Shown here piece by piece: positions 40,784 to 49,902 of a stretch of DNA of 64,000 nucleotides. A model generated the notes under the pieces. It saw nothing but the letters and a program-made list of their open reading frames with translations. It was not told the origin of the DNA and did not search any database. Position numbers and translations under genes: made by a program. The DNA comes from Bacillus alkalisoli. Lineage in GTDB: Bacteria > Bacillota > Bacilli > Bacillales > Bacillaceae_I. Each line of letters begins with the position of its first letter. Within the stretch, counting starts at the first letter, position 1. The DNA lies in the NCBI RefSeq assembly GCF_002797415.1, contig NZ_KZ454944.1:2002665-2066664 (forward strand), given 5' to 3'.

Positions 40784-41353
40784 ATGTATTTTACACTATT
40801 TTTGTCCTTTGTCATTACACAACGACTAGCGGAACTCATCATTGCAAAACGAAACGAGAGTTGGATGCTTCAAAATGGTGCCAAGGAATACTTTCCAAAT
40901 CATTATAAATTTATTGTACTACTACATATTGGTTTTTTAATATCTTTCATTAGTGAAGGGATCATTTTTAATAAAGAAGTAAGTCCGATATGGCCAGGAC
41001 TATTAATACTGTTTGGATTCACTCAATTACTAAGGGTTTGGGCAATCACATCACTCGGTAAGTTTTGGAATACGAAGATTATTATTTTACCTAATGCAAA
41101 CATTGTTAAAAAAGGACCATATAAATTTATTCGCCACCCGAATTACTTAATCGTAGGATTAGAAATACTACTGATTCCTTTACTATTTCAAGCATATTTT
41201 ACAGCTATTGTTTTCACCATACTTAATGCGGTCATATTGTCGATTCGAATTCCTTTAGAGGAGAAAGCTTTAATAGAGGGAACGGCTGATTACAATAAAT
41301 ACATGGAATATAAGAATAGATTTTTCGTTAAAATAGGCAAAAATTTAGACTAA
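40784..41353 (+). CDS. bpsB: Alkylpyrone methyltransferase BpsB (isoprenylcysteine carboxyl methyltransferase family)
   Basis: A 189-residue membrane methyltransferase with about five helices. 'GPYKFIRHPNYLIVGLEI' is the ICMT family SAM-binding motif, and 'RIPLEEKAL' follows. In B. subtilis YpbQ/BpsB O-methylates the pyrones made by BpsA. Gene order and spacing support the same role. Confidence 0.9.
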   Translation: MYFTLFLSFVITQRLAELIIAKRNESWMLQNGAKEYFPNHYKFIVLLHIGFLISFISEGIIFNKEVSPIWPGLLILFGFTQLLRVWAITSLGKFWNTKIIILPNANIVKKGPYKFIRHPNYLIVGLEILLIPLLFQAYFTAIVFTILNAVILSIRIPLEEKALIEGTADYNKYMEYKNRFFVKIGKNLD

Positions 41354-41431
41354 TTCCTATTGTAATGAACAGCGTTTACATGTTATTATGTAATTGAAAA
41401 TAATTATCACTCTCAAAAGAAGGTGTCCAAC

Positions 41432-41512
41432 ATGGTATACGTATTAATTGGAACAACAGTAGCCATCTATTCCTTTGTATTAAAACATGTATTACATAAT
41501 ATAGCTTCTTAA
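41432..41512 (+). CDS. 26-aa single-span membrane peptide
   Basis: MVYVLIGTTVAIYSFVLKHV and six more residues: one hydrophobic helix. AAGGTG lies seven bases before the ATG, and a terminator hairpin follows closely, which together support a real small gene. Not recognised. Confidence 0.5.
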   Translation: MVYVLIGTTVAIYSFVLKHVLHNIAS

Positions 41513-41519
41513 ATTTATG

Positions 41520-41552
41520 AGTCAAGCATACTTTGCTTGGCTTTTTATTTTT
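41520..41552 (+). terminator. Terminator after the 26-aa peptide gene
   Basis: CAAGCA/TGCTTG stem followed by GCTTTTTATTTTTT. Confidence 0.7.
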
Positions 41553-41720
41553 TTCAGCCGAAACAATAGGAAAATTTACATTTTTCATATAAAATGATAA
41601 AAGAGTAAGTTTAATAATGATTATTACTAAGCAAAAAGCGATTTTCTAGACTGAATATACTAGTGAAATCACATCAAAAGATTAACGGACACACTATGCT
41701 TTTTACGGTGTAATTCGTTT

Positions 41721-41757
41721 TTCACTAAACGAATTGTAATTATAAAATTACTTCATA
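41721..41757. repeat. Family B half element (one arm only), copy 6
   Basis: TTCGTTTTTCACTAAACGAA followed by TGTAATTATAAAATT, matching one terminal arm of copy 1. No second arm is seen within 150 bases. Confidence 0.6.
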
Positions 41758-41790
41758 GATTAAGAATTACATTCAAGGGGATAAGCAAAA

Positions 41791-44700
41791 ATGGGAGTAC
41801 AAACAAAAGAAATTACAAAAGAATGGAATGCTAAGTTATATAAAATTGTAGAAGCTTTACATGAAACACAAGATTATAAAAGTGCAAAAAAAGTTTCACA
41901 GCTTATTGATAAACTCGAAAATAACGAATTGATGCTCGCATTTTGTGGCCACTTTTCAGCTGGAAAATCTTCATTCATTAATGAATTATTGCAAGAGCAA
42001 ATACTACCCGCAAGTCCGATACCAACATCAGCAAATGTCGTAACAATTAAAAAAGGCGAAGAAAAAGCCCGTGTTTACTTTTTCGATGGAGAGCCTTTAG
42101 AAATATTGCCTCCTATACAATTTGATCATGTGAAGAAGTTTGCGAAAGAAGGAGACAAAGTAGAATCTGTTTTATATCAATATCCTTTTCAAAACTTACC
42201 TGATAAGTTAGTTGTATTAGACACACCTGGAATTGATTCAACAGATGATGCGCATAGAGTTTCTACTGAGTCTGCTTTACATTTAGCCGACATTATTTTT
42301 TACGTCATGGACTATAACCATGTCCAATCAGAAGTTAACTTACAATTTATTAAAGAATTACAGCAACAAGGTAAGCGCGTTTACCTTATCGTTAATCAAA
42401 TAGATAAACATCAAGAAAATGAAATTCCTTTTTTCACGTACAAAAGTAGAATCGAGCAATCATTCCAAGATTGGGGAATACAGTATCCAGAGATTTTTTA
42501 CACAAGTTTAAAAGTACAAAATCACCAACTAAACGAATTAAACAACGTAAAGCAACTTGTAAAAACACTAACAGACAATCAAGCTTCTATCATGGAAGAA
42601 ACAATTGCTCGTGCAATAGAAACGATTTTTGAAGAACATAATAAATGGCTTTTTGATCAAAACGATGAGAAGCTTACATCTTTAGAAAATAAAATGATTT
42701 CTTCTATGAGTAAAGAAGACTTGCAAAAAGAAATAGCAGAACATACTGCAACAATTAAAAAGTTGCAAGATCAACAAGTGTCTATCCAAAAAACGTTTGA
42801 CGACGGTATAGAAAACATTATTACGAATGCACACATTACACCATTTGAAATGCGTGAGCTATCTAAAAACTATTTAGAGTCCCGTCAAAAGAACTTTAAA
42901 GTCGGTTTATTGTTTAGTAAAAAGAAGACTGAAGAAGAACAACAGATACGCGAAGAAAAGCTTCTTCATGACATCCAAGAACGAGTAACGACGCAACTGA
43001 AAAAACATTTAGATGATTATATTCTAAAATTCATAAAAGAAAAGTCTGTTTTTATCAATGATTTGTCTGAACGTTTAGAAGCATGCTTTGTAGAAATAGA
43101 TACGGACTATTTACAAAAACATGTAAAACCAGGGGCAGGTGTAACTGGTGATTCTGTTCTTAATTTTACAAAAGACATCGCAAGTTCTATTAGGAGAGAC
43201 TATAAACAAAAAGTTGTTAAGCTAATGGAGCCTATATTTGTGCAAATATTAGAAGAAAGTAACCAACAAATACAACAACTAAAAGAAAAGAAAGTGCATG
43301 CCGAACAAGCAATGGAAGCAGCCGTTCAGTATGAACAATTAATTCATGATTTGAATAATAAAGTGGACTACTTAAAAGAACAGTTATCCGCATCTATTGA
43401 CATAATCTCACCACATGCAAAAGAAATAATGGTTGAGTATTTAAAAGAAAATGTAAAACAAATAAAAGGTGATCAATTAGAATTAGAGTCTACGCAAGTA
43501 AAAACGCCAAAAGAAAAGGCAGTGCAAGTGACGAATGAATCGATATCATCACCTGTTGAACAGGTTATTGAAAAAATAGGCGAATCCATTGCTATTATTC
43601 AACCATTAAAAGGTTTTGAAAAAGTAGCGGAAGAGTTAAAGCAAAAAGCAAATAAGCTTTCCAATCAAACGTTTACAGTTGCCTTATTTGGTGCATTTAG
43701 TGCTGGAAAATCTTCTTTTGCTAATGCATTGTTTGGAGATAAAGTATTACCTGTCTCTCCAAACCCTACAACTGCTTCTATAAACAAAATCTCGCCAGTT
43801 ACGGAAAATAACCCTCATGGCACGGTTCATGTTTCTGTAAAATCAGAAGCAGACTTATTAGAGGATCTTCAATTGGCATTGTCTTATTTTAATAAAAATG
43901 CGAGTAGCATGGATGATGTTTTAAAACAGGTGGAATCGCTTCTAAAGGAAAATCATTCAAAAGAAGTAGATACAAAAAGTAAGCCACATTACAGTTTCTT
44001 ATCTGCTTTCTATCAAGGCTGGAGTGAAATGAAGGATAAGTTAGGATCACTGCTTTCTATTTCATTAGAAGATTTTCCTGCCTATGTAGCCGAAGAAACA
44101 AAAGCTTGTTTTGTTGAGTGGATGGAAGTGTTTTATGATTGTGATATAACTCGTCAAGGAATCACACTTGTAGATACTCCAGGGGCGGACTCTGTTAATG
44201 CGCGTCATACAGAAGTTTCATTTGAGTACATTAAAAACTCAGACGCCATTCTTTTTGTAACGTATTATCAACATGCATTTTCAAAAGCAGATAGAGAGTT
44301 TCTTATTCAATTAGGTCGTGTGAAAGATGCGTTTTCACTAGATAAAATGTTTTTCGTTGTAAATGCAGCGGATTTGGCTAATACAAAAGAAGAGTTAGAC
44401 CTAGTTACTGACTATGTAGAGAGCCAGCTATTAGAATATGGAATAAGAAATCCAAGATTGTTCCCACTATCTAGTTTATTAGCTCTAAAAGAAAAGTTAG
44501 GGGAAGAAGTTGTTTTACCTAGCTTCATGCAAAGCTCCCAAATAAGCGCGTTTGAACAATCTTTTTATCATTTTATTAAAAATGACTTATTAGAAATGAG
44601 TGTTCACGCTGCGAAAGTAGATTTACAGAGAACTGCAAGTAAACTTTCCAGTATATTAGCTGCAGCAAATGAAAGTGTTGAAGAGAAAGAACAAAAGAGA

Positions 44701-45450
44701 GTGAAGATAGAAACAAATAAAAAGACAATCCATGAAATGGTAACATCCTATTCGATGACACCTTTACAATCTCGTATGGAGAAAGAAGTAAGTGAGCTGT
44801 TGTTCTATTGTAAGCAACGTGTATTTTTCCGTTTTGCCGACTTTTTCAAAGATGCCTTTAATCCAGCTGTATTACAAGACAATAATAACCCGAAACAACA
44901 GCTTCCTCATTGTTTAAAGGAATTAATGAAAGATATGGAATTTGATATAGCGCAAGAAGTGCGTGCCACTACTGTTCGAATGGAGAAATTTATTCATAGC
45001 ATGATGAAAGACTGGTATGTCGAAATGGAAAAGAGAGCTACTCAAGTTGACGTATCTTGCACGTTTCCATCATTCCAAGAAAAATCAATAGATGCTTTAT
45101 CTATTCAGGCAAGTTTAGAATCACTCTCAGCTAAAGCAATCAAAGAAGCATTCTCACATTTTAGAAACGCTAAATCATTTTTCGAGAAAAATGAAAAAGT
45201 GAAAATGGTAAACTCGTTAGAAGAAAACTTAAGTCCAATCATCGATTTATATTTACAACAGAATAAAGAAAAATTAAATAAGCATTATGAAGCAGCACTT
45301 GGTGAATATTTTGGCTTTAGTAAAAACCTAATCGATGAAGAAGTAATGGAATATTACGGTAGCATTTTAAATGCGTTAGTTGAAAAACTACCAATAGACG
45401 AATGGGAAAAAGCAGAGCAACAATTAACTTCGATCTTAAACGAGGGATAA
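41791..45450 (+). CDS. dynA: Bacterial dynamin DynA (two fused GTPase modules)
   Basis: A 1219-residue double dynamin that tethers and fuses membranes and repairs membrane damage. Two P-loops are seen: 'GHFSAGKSSFIN' (about 52) and 'GAFSAGKSSFANAL' (about 633), with G3 motifs 'LDTPGIDS' and 'VDTPGADS'. Each head is followed by long helical stalk regions. Length is close to B. subtilis DynA (about 1190). AAGGGG before the ATG. The next gene starts two bases after the stop, so a co-transcribed group runs on to the rhodanese gene. Confidence 0.95.
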   Translation: MGVQTKEITKEWNAKLYKIVEALHETQDYKSAKKVSQLIDKLENNELMLAFCGHFSAGKSSFINELLQEQILPASPIPTSANVVTIKKGEEKARVYFFDGEPLEILPPIQFDHVKKFAKEGDKVESVLYQYPFQNLPDKLVVLDTPGIDSTDDAHRVSTESALHLADIIFYVMDYNHVQSEVNLQFIKELQQQGKRVYLIVNQIDKHQENEIPFFTYKSRIEQSFQDWGIQYPEIFYTSLKVQNHQLNELNNVKQLVKTLTDNQASIMEETIARAIETIFEEHNKWLFDQNDEKLTSLENKMISSMSKEDLQKEIAEHTATIKKLQDQQVSIQKTFDDGIENIITNAHITPFEMRELSKNYLESRQKNFKVGLLFSKKKTEEEQQIREEKLLHDIQERVTTQLKKHLDDYILKFIKEKSVFINDLSERLEACFVEIDTDYLQKHVKPGAGVTGDSVLNFTKDIASSIRRDYKQKVVKLMEPIFVQILEESNQQIQQLKEKKVHAEQAMEAAVQYEQLIHDLNNKVDYLKEQLSASIDIISPHAKEIMVEYLKENVKQIKGDQLELESTQVKTPKEKAVQVTNESISSPVEQVIEKIGESIAIIQPLKGFEKVAEELKQKANKLSNQTFTVALFGAFSAGKSSFANALFGDKVLPVSPNPTTASINKISPVTENNPHGTVHVSVKSEADLLEDLQLALSYFNKNASSMDDVLKQVESLLKENHSKEVDTKSKPHYSFLSAFYQGWSEMKDKLGSLLSISLEDFPAYVAEETKACFVEWMEVFYDCDITRQGITLVDTPGADSVNARHTEVSFEYIKNSDAILFVTYYQHAFSKADREFLIQLGRVKDAFSLDKMFFVVNAADLANTKEELDLVTDYVESQLLEYGIRNPRLFPLSSLLALKEKLGEEVVLPSFMQSSQISAFEQSFYHFIKNDLLEMSVHAAKVDLQRTASKLSSILAAANESVEEKEQKRVKIETNKKTIHEMVTSYSMTPLQSRMEKEVSELLFYCKQRVFFRFADFFKDAFNPAVLQDNNNPKQQLPHCLKELMKDMEFDIAQEVRATTVRMEKFIHSMMKDWYVEMEKRATQVDVSCTFPSFQEKSIDALSIQASLESLSAKAIKEAFSHFRNAKSFFEKNEKVKMVNSLEENLSPIIDLYLQQNKEKLNKHYEAALGEYFGFSKNLIDEEVMEYYGSILNALVEKLPIDEWEKAEQQLTSILNEG

Positions 45451-45451
45451 T

Positions 45452-46183
45452 ATGAATGTGCTAGATGTTCTTTCTACAATAGAAAAAGAACAAAACATTC
45501 GAATACTATTTGCATGTGAAGCTGGTAGTAGAGCCTATGGTATGTCACAAGTGGATAGTGATTATGATATTCGGTTTATTTATATTCAACCGATTAAAAG
45601 TTATCTTACTTTAGGAAATGCTAAAGAAACGTATACCCTAATAAAAGGTGGATTAGACATTCAAGGTTGGGACATAAGAAAAGCTCTACATTTAGCACAT
45701 AAATCAAATGCAAGCCTTTTCGAATGGGCGCTTTCATCTATTCCTTATGTTCGGGATGATCTGTTTTCTTCATACTTTTTAGAAGAGGTGTATCCGAGTT
45801 TTTCTATAAAAGTGTTAGCTTATCATTACTTATCCTTAACAACCAAGAATGTAGCGCAATTTAAAGAGAAACAAAAAATAAATTTTTTGTATCATGCTGT
45901 TAGATGTGCGTTAATGTTAGAATTGCTTGTTGAGCAAAAAGTGACATCCATTCAATTAGCACAGCTAACGAAACAGAGTAACTATTTTTCTGAATCAGAT
46001 TATTGTTTATTGAAGCAATGGAAACAGCAAGGGGCAGTAAGCAATGAACTTGCTTCCTCCTTATTGCAAAAAATTATTCAAGTCATAGAAGCTACTTCAC
46101 CACAGTTACAAGGTTTAACTACTTCAAAGCCGCATATAAAGGCTTTAGAAAAACTTTTTCACGAACTTTTGGAAGTTGATTGA
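45452..46183 (+). CDS. Predicted nucleotidyltransferase (YcgL/RlaP-like)
   Basis: A 243-residue member of the polymerase-beta nucleotidyltransferase superfamily. 'CEAGSRAYGMSQVDSDYDIRFIYIQ' contains the GS and DxD metal-binding motif. The following helical part has 'WALSSIPYVRD' and 'NFLYHAVRCALMLELL', as in YcgL/RlaP proteins linked to RNA repair. Its substrate is unknown. It follows dynA by two bases. B. subtilis has ycgL elsewhere, so its place here is different. Confidence 0.8.
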   Translation: MNVLDVLSTIEKEQNIRILFACEAGSRAYGMSQVDSDYDIRFIYIQPIKSYLTLGNAKETYTLIKGGLDIQGWDIRKALHLAHKSNASLFEWALSSIPYVRDDLFSSYFLEEVYPSFSIKVLAYHYLSLTTKNVAQFKEKQKINFLYHAVRCALMLELLVEQKVTSIQLAQLTKQSNYFSESDYCLLKQWKQQGAVSNELASSLLQKIIQVIEATSPQLQGLTTSKPHIKALEKLFHELLEVD

Positions 46184-46191
46184 GGGGAAAT

Positions 46192-46389
46192 ATGGTAAAA
46201 CAAACAAACCGTTTTCATGCATGCGCAACTTGTATTCACTTTGAAAGAATAAAAATAGAAAAAAAGATGTTCGACCGGTGCAAAAGGCTAGGCTACGAAA
46301 CAAAAGCACATTACCAATTTACATGCTGGACACCGAAAGAAGAGGTAAAAAAATTAATGGATAAAGAAAAATTGGAGGACAATTCATGA
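46192..46389 (+). CDS. Small four-cysteine protein
   Basis: 65 residues with 'CATCIHF' and two more cysteines ('DRCKRLG', 'FTCWTP'), a likely small zinc-binding fold. ATG 46192 is preferred, with GAGGGG upstream; the frame starts 12 bases earlier at a TTG. The stop overlaps the ypbS start as ATGA. Function unknown. Confidence 0.7.
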   Translation: MVKQTNRFHACATCIHFERIKIEKKMFDRCKRLGYETKAHYQFTCWTPKEEVKKLMDKEKLEDNS

Positions 46390-46643
46390 GCGTACATAAG
46401 CAAATTTCTGCACATTCAAAAAAACAAAACGAAGTCGTTATGAAATTTATACAACTAGAAAATGTAAGAGAAAAATACATTGAAGAAGCAATATACCATT
46501 GTCAACATAATGAAACATTCTCAACAGAAAAAATAAACGAAGTAACAAAAAGAATTAATGAATTAGCTAAAAGCGGAATAGCAGAGCAACGTAAACTAGT
46601 TACAGAAGATATGATAAGAGAGTTTGTAAACAGAAAGAAGTAA
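46386..46643 (+). CDS. ypbS: DUF2533 protein YpbS
   Basis: An 85-residue helical protein with 'MSVHKQISAHSKKQN' and 'REKYIEEAIYHCQ', the DUF2533/YpbS pattern. Function unknown. Overlaps the previous gene by four bases; GGAGGA is the RBS. Near dynA (ypbR), as in B. subtilis. Confidence 0.78.
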   Translation: MSVHKQISAHSKKQNEVVMKFIQLENVREKYIEEAIYHCQHNETFSTEKINEVTKRINELAKSGIAEQRKLVTEDMIREFVNRKK

Positions 46644-46660
46644 GAAAGTGGGGGATTGGA

Positions 46661-47497
46661 TTGAAATTTTTAGTGGAACCGACAGAGATAGCAAATGATT
46701 TACATAATATAGTTATGGTAGACTGCACTTTTTATCTAGGAGAAGATACAAAGGGTAAACAGGAATACGTAAAAGAACATATACCTACAGCTATTTATTT
46801 TCATCTTGACGAAGACCTATCTGGTGAAATCGGTTTACATGGAGGACGTCATCCACTTCCTGATTTTGAACGATTAAAAGACAAGCTCGAAAACATTGGA
46901 ATTAGTAATGACACGAAAGTAGTCGCATATGACCGTCAAAAAGGTGCCATGGCTTCTAGGTTTTGGTGGTTGCTAACGTATTTAGGCCATGAAAAAGTTT
47001 ACGTATTAAATGGTGGCTTTCAAAAATGGCAAGAGGAAAAATTACCAATGGCTAGTGGTATGGAAAGTCCGCAATATTATAAAGGTAACTTAAACGTACA
47101 AGTACGTGATGACATGCTCGTCTCTATGGAAGACGTGAAAAATAAATTATTGGATGTCAGAAATGGCTCGATCACACTAATCGATTCCCGTGAACCCGCT
47201 CGATATAAAGGCGAAGTGGAGCCAATTGACAAAATAGCGGGTCATATCCCAGGAGCTATTAATGAATTTTGGATATATGCAACAACTGATTCCGGTTGGA
47301 AAGAGGTAAGTGCATTGGGTGAACATTTTTCACATTTAGACAAAAGCAAAGAAACGATTGTTTACTGCGGATCAGGTGTTACTGCTTGTCCTAATGTATT
47401 AGCTTTAAAAACAGCTGGTTTTACGAACGTAAAGCTTTACGCTGGTAGCTGGAGTGATTGGATTTCATATAACGATAACCCAATCGAAAAGGCTTAA
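46661..47497 (+). CDS. Thiosulfate/mercaptopyruvate sulfurtransferase (tandem rhodanese)
   Basis: A 278-residue protein of two rhodanese domains. The N-terminal one has the structural 'YDRQKGAMASRFWWLL'. The catalytic C-terminal one has Cys in 'VYCGSGVTACPNVLAL' (about 235). The six-residue loop CGSGVT is of the sulfurtransferase type. Start TTG 46661 with GTGGGGGAT upstream; last gene of the dynA group. Confidence 0.9.
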   Translation: MKFLVEPTEIANDLHNIVMVDCTFYLGEDTKGKQEYVKEHIPTAIYFHLDEDLSGEIGLHGGRHPLPDFERLKDKLENIGISNDTKVVAYDRQKGAMASRFWWLLTYLGHEKVYVLNGGFQKWQEEKLPMASGMESPQYYKGNLNVQVRDDMLVSMEDVKNKLLDVRNGSITLIDSREPARYKGEVEPIDKIAGHIPGAINEFWIYATTDSGWKEVSALGEHFSHLDKSKETIVYCGSGVTACPNVLALKTAGFTNVKLYAGSWSDWISYNDNPIEKA

Positions 47498-47575
47498 ATT
47501 TCCTTTATGAAAAAGGAAGTTCCTCCTCATACTAAATAGGTAAGTTTATTCTTTTACATTTAGGAGGGGTTTTTA

Positions 47576-47716
47576 ATGGGTAAAACGAAAAAAGGAAATG
47601 CAAATGCACAACGCAACAACAATGCGAAACAAAAAGGAACGATGGATACAGAGTTTGCTTCATATGCGGAAATGGAAGCAGCTAAAATGACGAATAGCAA
47701 AAACAACAAGAAATAA
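47576..47716 (+). CDS. Small spore-type protein with TEFASYAE segment
   Basis: 46 residues, Lys/Asn rich: 'KGNANAQRNNNAKQKG' then 'MDTEFASYAEMEAAKM'. The TEFAS segment recalls gamma-type small acid-soluble spore proteins, but there is only one copy and no long repeat. AGGAGGGG eight bases before the ATG, own terminator. Confidence 0.65.
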   Translation: MGKTKKGNANAQRNNNAKQKGTMDTEFASYAEMEAAKMTNSKNNKK

Positions 47717-47722
47717 TACATT

Positions 47723-47755
47723 GGGTTGAGGGGATTATTCCCTCAACCCTTTTTC
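47723..47755 (+). terminator. Terminator of the small spore-type gene
   Basis: A 10-bp perfect stem GGGTTGAGGG/CCCTCAACCC followed by TTTTTC. Confidence 0.92.
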
Positions 47756-47816
47756 ATGTCCAAATATGAACATTTATATGTTATAATGAAACTTGCTCAA
47801 AAGGAGGAGATTTCAT

Positions 47817-48689
47817 TTGAAAAGACTTTTACTAATTGATGGTATGGCATTATTATTCCGTTCATTTTACGCAACGAGTGTTTATAATAGATTTATGTAT
47901 ACTTCTACAGGTGTGCCGACGAATGGTGTACAAGGCTTCGTTAAACATATGTTAACTTCCATCGAAACGTTCGAACCAACACATGTTGTTTGTTGTTGGG
48001 ATATGGGAAGTAAAACCTTTCGTACAGAAATGTTCGATGATTACAAAGCAAATAGACCAGCACCTCCTGAACAATTAATTCCGCAATTTGACCTTGTGAA
48101 AGAAGTGGTCGATTCTTTTGATATTCCGAACATCGGATTAGTAGGTTTCGAAGCAGACGATTGTATCGGAACGATAGCAAAGATGTATCGTGACGATGCA
48201 GAAATAATGATCTTAACAGGTGACCAAGATATTCTTCAATTATTAGATGACAAAATTAGTGTAGCATTAATTAAAAATGGCTATGGGAACTATGAAGTCC
48301 ACAGTCCAAGCTCGTTTTTTGAGAAGAAAGGCTTAACGCCATCTCAACTTATTGACCTAAAAGCCATTATGGGTGACCCGAGTGACAATTATCCAGGTGT
48401 TAAGGGGATTGGGGAAAAGACTGCTACTAAGTTGTTGTTAGAGCATAGTACGATTGAAGGAATTTTAGAGAATTTAAGTAGTTTAACAAAAGCACAACAG
48501 AAGAAATTTGAAGAGAGTCTTGAATTGTTGCACCTGTCAAGAGAGCTAGCAGAAATCAAATGTGATGTACCCGTATCCTGCGCCATTGATACGGCAGAAA
48601 TTACATTTAATCAAGATAAAATTTATAGCAAATTTGATGAATTAGAGTTTACAACTTTAAAAACGTTTGTTTCTAAATATTGTTCATAA
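47817..48689 (+). CDS. ypcP: 5'-3' exonuclease YpcP
   Basis: A 290-residue FEN-type nuclease without a polymerase domain, equivalent to the exonuclease part of DNA polymerase I. Metal-binding acids are in 'LIDGMALLFRSFYA', 'CWDMGSKTFR', 'FEADDCIGTIA' and 'LTGDQDILQL'. The H3TH region is 'MGDPSDNYPGVKGIGEKTA'. It removes RNA primers and flaps. Start TTG 47817, eight bases after AAAGGAGGAG. Ends at a bidirectional terminator. Confidence 0.93.
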   Translation: MKRLLLIDGMALLFRSFYATSVYNRFMYTSTGVPTNGVQGFVKHMLTSIETFEPTHVVCCWDMGSKTFRTEMFDDYKANRPAPPEQLIPQFDLVKEVVDSFDIPNIGLVGFEADDCIGTIAKMYRDDAEIMILTGDQDILQLLDDKISVALIKNGYGNYEVHSPSSFFEKKGLTPSQLIDLKAIMGDPSDNYPGVKGIGEKTATKLLLEHSTIEGILENLSSLTKAQQKKFEESLELLHLSRELAEIKCDVPVSCAIDTAEITFNQDKIYSKFDELEFTTLKTFVSKYCS

Positions 48690-48721
48690 TAGAAATGGAA
48701 ATACAACCCATTCAAATTCAA

Positions 48722-48766
48722 AAAGAGTCTGTTCAGAAGTTCTTTCTGGACAGACTCTTTTCAAGT
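48722..48766. terminator. Bidirectional terminator between ypcP and sspL
   Basis: AAAAAGAGTCTGT pairs with ACAGACTCTTTT with an inner CAGAA/TTCTG extension. Confidence 0.88.
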
Positions 48767-48905
48767 TTCATTATCTTTTTGTATTATCCCTCTTAGCTTT
48801 GTTCTCTAATTTAGACTTAGGTGATGCAGCTCCTGCGTCTTGTCCATATCCTTGGGGATTTACTCCAGGTGCAGCTTTACCACGGTTTGCAGAATGTTTA
48901 CTCAT
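48762..48905 (-). CDS. sspL: Small acid-soluble spore protein L family
   Basis: A 47-residue protein with 'GVNPQGYGQD' and 'PKSKLENKAKRDNTK', matching the SspL pattern (GVTPQG... LEERAKKSNTK). It ends DNET where B. subtilis SspL ends in R; the extra codons run into the terminator. A forespore-made minor SASP (family knowledge). GGAGGTG lies six bases before the ATG, with TAAGGAAAACT just upstream, as in the 15896 gene. Confidence 0.78.
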
Positions 48906-49013
48906 ATTCCTCACCTCCAACTATAGTTTTCCTTATCCACTAAAGAATATCCTTTTCACTTCGGTGAATAAACAGTCCCACTTCAATGAAAACTAATCAT
49001 TGAGGTGATTACT

Positions 49014-49511
49014 GTGAATAAGGCAATACAGGTTGCTCTAGCCGCTATATCGATAGCGCAGTTTTTAAAAATACCCATCACATTTATTCGGACGGGAAAA
49101 TGGAATTGGGGATTGTTATTTGAAACGGGAGGAATGCCAAGCTCTCATTCCGCAGGTGTATCTTCTCTTGCAACTTTTGTAGCGTTGAAAAAAGGGATAC
49201 CAACAGTAGATTTTGCCCTGTCCACTATCTTTGGATTAATCGTCATGTATGATGCACAAGGAGTAAGAAGACAAACAGGTGATTTAACCATTGCGGTCAA
49301 TGAGTTAAGCGAAGAGGTAGAAAGACTGGAGAACAAACCTGACCTACACTACCATGACAACATTGAAAGAAGAGTGAAAGAAAAGCTTGGCCACCAACCA
49401 GAAGAAGTTGTTGCAGGTGCCTTGTTTGGAATAGCTGTTGGCGTATTAGGTTACATTTTTTCCGGTGGAAAGCGAAAAAAATTCAGACTAACAAACCTCA
49501 TTGATCATTAA
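49014..49511 (+). CDS. Divergent PAP2 (YuiD-like) membrane protein
   Basis: A 165-residue protein of the DUF212/YuiD family, distantly related to acid phosphatase/vanadium haloperoxidases. 'GGMPSSHSAGVSSLATFVAL' holds the active-site-like SxxH, and 'YDAQGVRRQ' follows. Three to four membrane segments. Start GTG 49014 after TGAGGTGATT. Role unknown, possibly lipid phosphatase. Divergent from sspL. Confidence 0.85.
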   Translation: MNKAIQVALAAISIAQFLKIPITFIRTGKWNWGLLFETGGMPSSHSAGVSSLATFVALKKGIPTVDFALSTIFGLIVMYDAQGVRRQTGDLTIAVNELSEEVERLENKPDLHYHDNIERRVKEKLGHQPEEVVAGALFGIAVGVLGYIFSGGKRKKFRLTNLIDH

Positions 49512-49590
49512 CATTGTAGAAAATAGTAGGAAATTGTCACCCCATCATGTAAAATAAACAATAGAGCATATACAACAAGGGTGGAAAAAG

Positions 49591-49863
49591 ATGGGGAAGA
49601 ATGACAGTACGGAAGAATATATAGATAACCTAAAAGCCAAAGGGTTTATTTTTAGGGAAGATGCATTAGGGTTTATTGAATTTGGAAAACACTATACAGG
49701 CAGCTCAGACCACTTGGTAAATATTGCAATTGAAATAACACTTAAAGCACAAAAGCAATTTGACGGTAGCTTCTTCGTGTCTTTTTTGGAAATATTAAAA
49801 AAAGAAGAAGTAGACTCAAAAAAACATGCTTACAAATTAGCAGAAGAAAAGAATATTATATAA
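49591..49863 (+). CDS. Conserved hypothetical protein (DUF6123-like)
   Basis: 90 residues with 'LKAKGFIFREDALGFIEFGKHYTGSSD' and 'EITLKAQKQFDGSFFVSFLE'. I associate this pattern with the Bacillus DUF6123 family, but could not check it. Function unknown. AAGGGTGG precedes the ATG. Confidence 0.65.
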   Translation: MGKNDSTEEYIDNLKAKGFIFREDALGFIEFGKHYTGSSDHLVNIAIEITLKAQKQFDGSFFVSFLEILKKEEVDSKKHAYKLAEEKNII

Positions 49864-49867
49864 TGTG

Positions 49868-49902
49868 AAAAAGGACTCCCAGCAAAGTGGAAGTCCTTTT
49901 CT
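49868..49902. terminator. Bidirectional terminator
   Basis: AAAAAGGACTCCCA pairs with TGGAAGTCCTTTT between convergent genes; T-runs on both strands. Confidence 0.8.

Noticed and set aside
47498-47530. Terminator after the rhodanese gene
   Set aside because: A TTTCCTTT/AAAGGAA hairpin is present, but no T-run follows, so it is left out.
48667-48996. 109-aa plus-strand open frame after ypcP
   Set aside because: It runs through the terminator and antisense to sspL, with no RBS.
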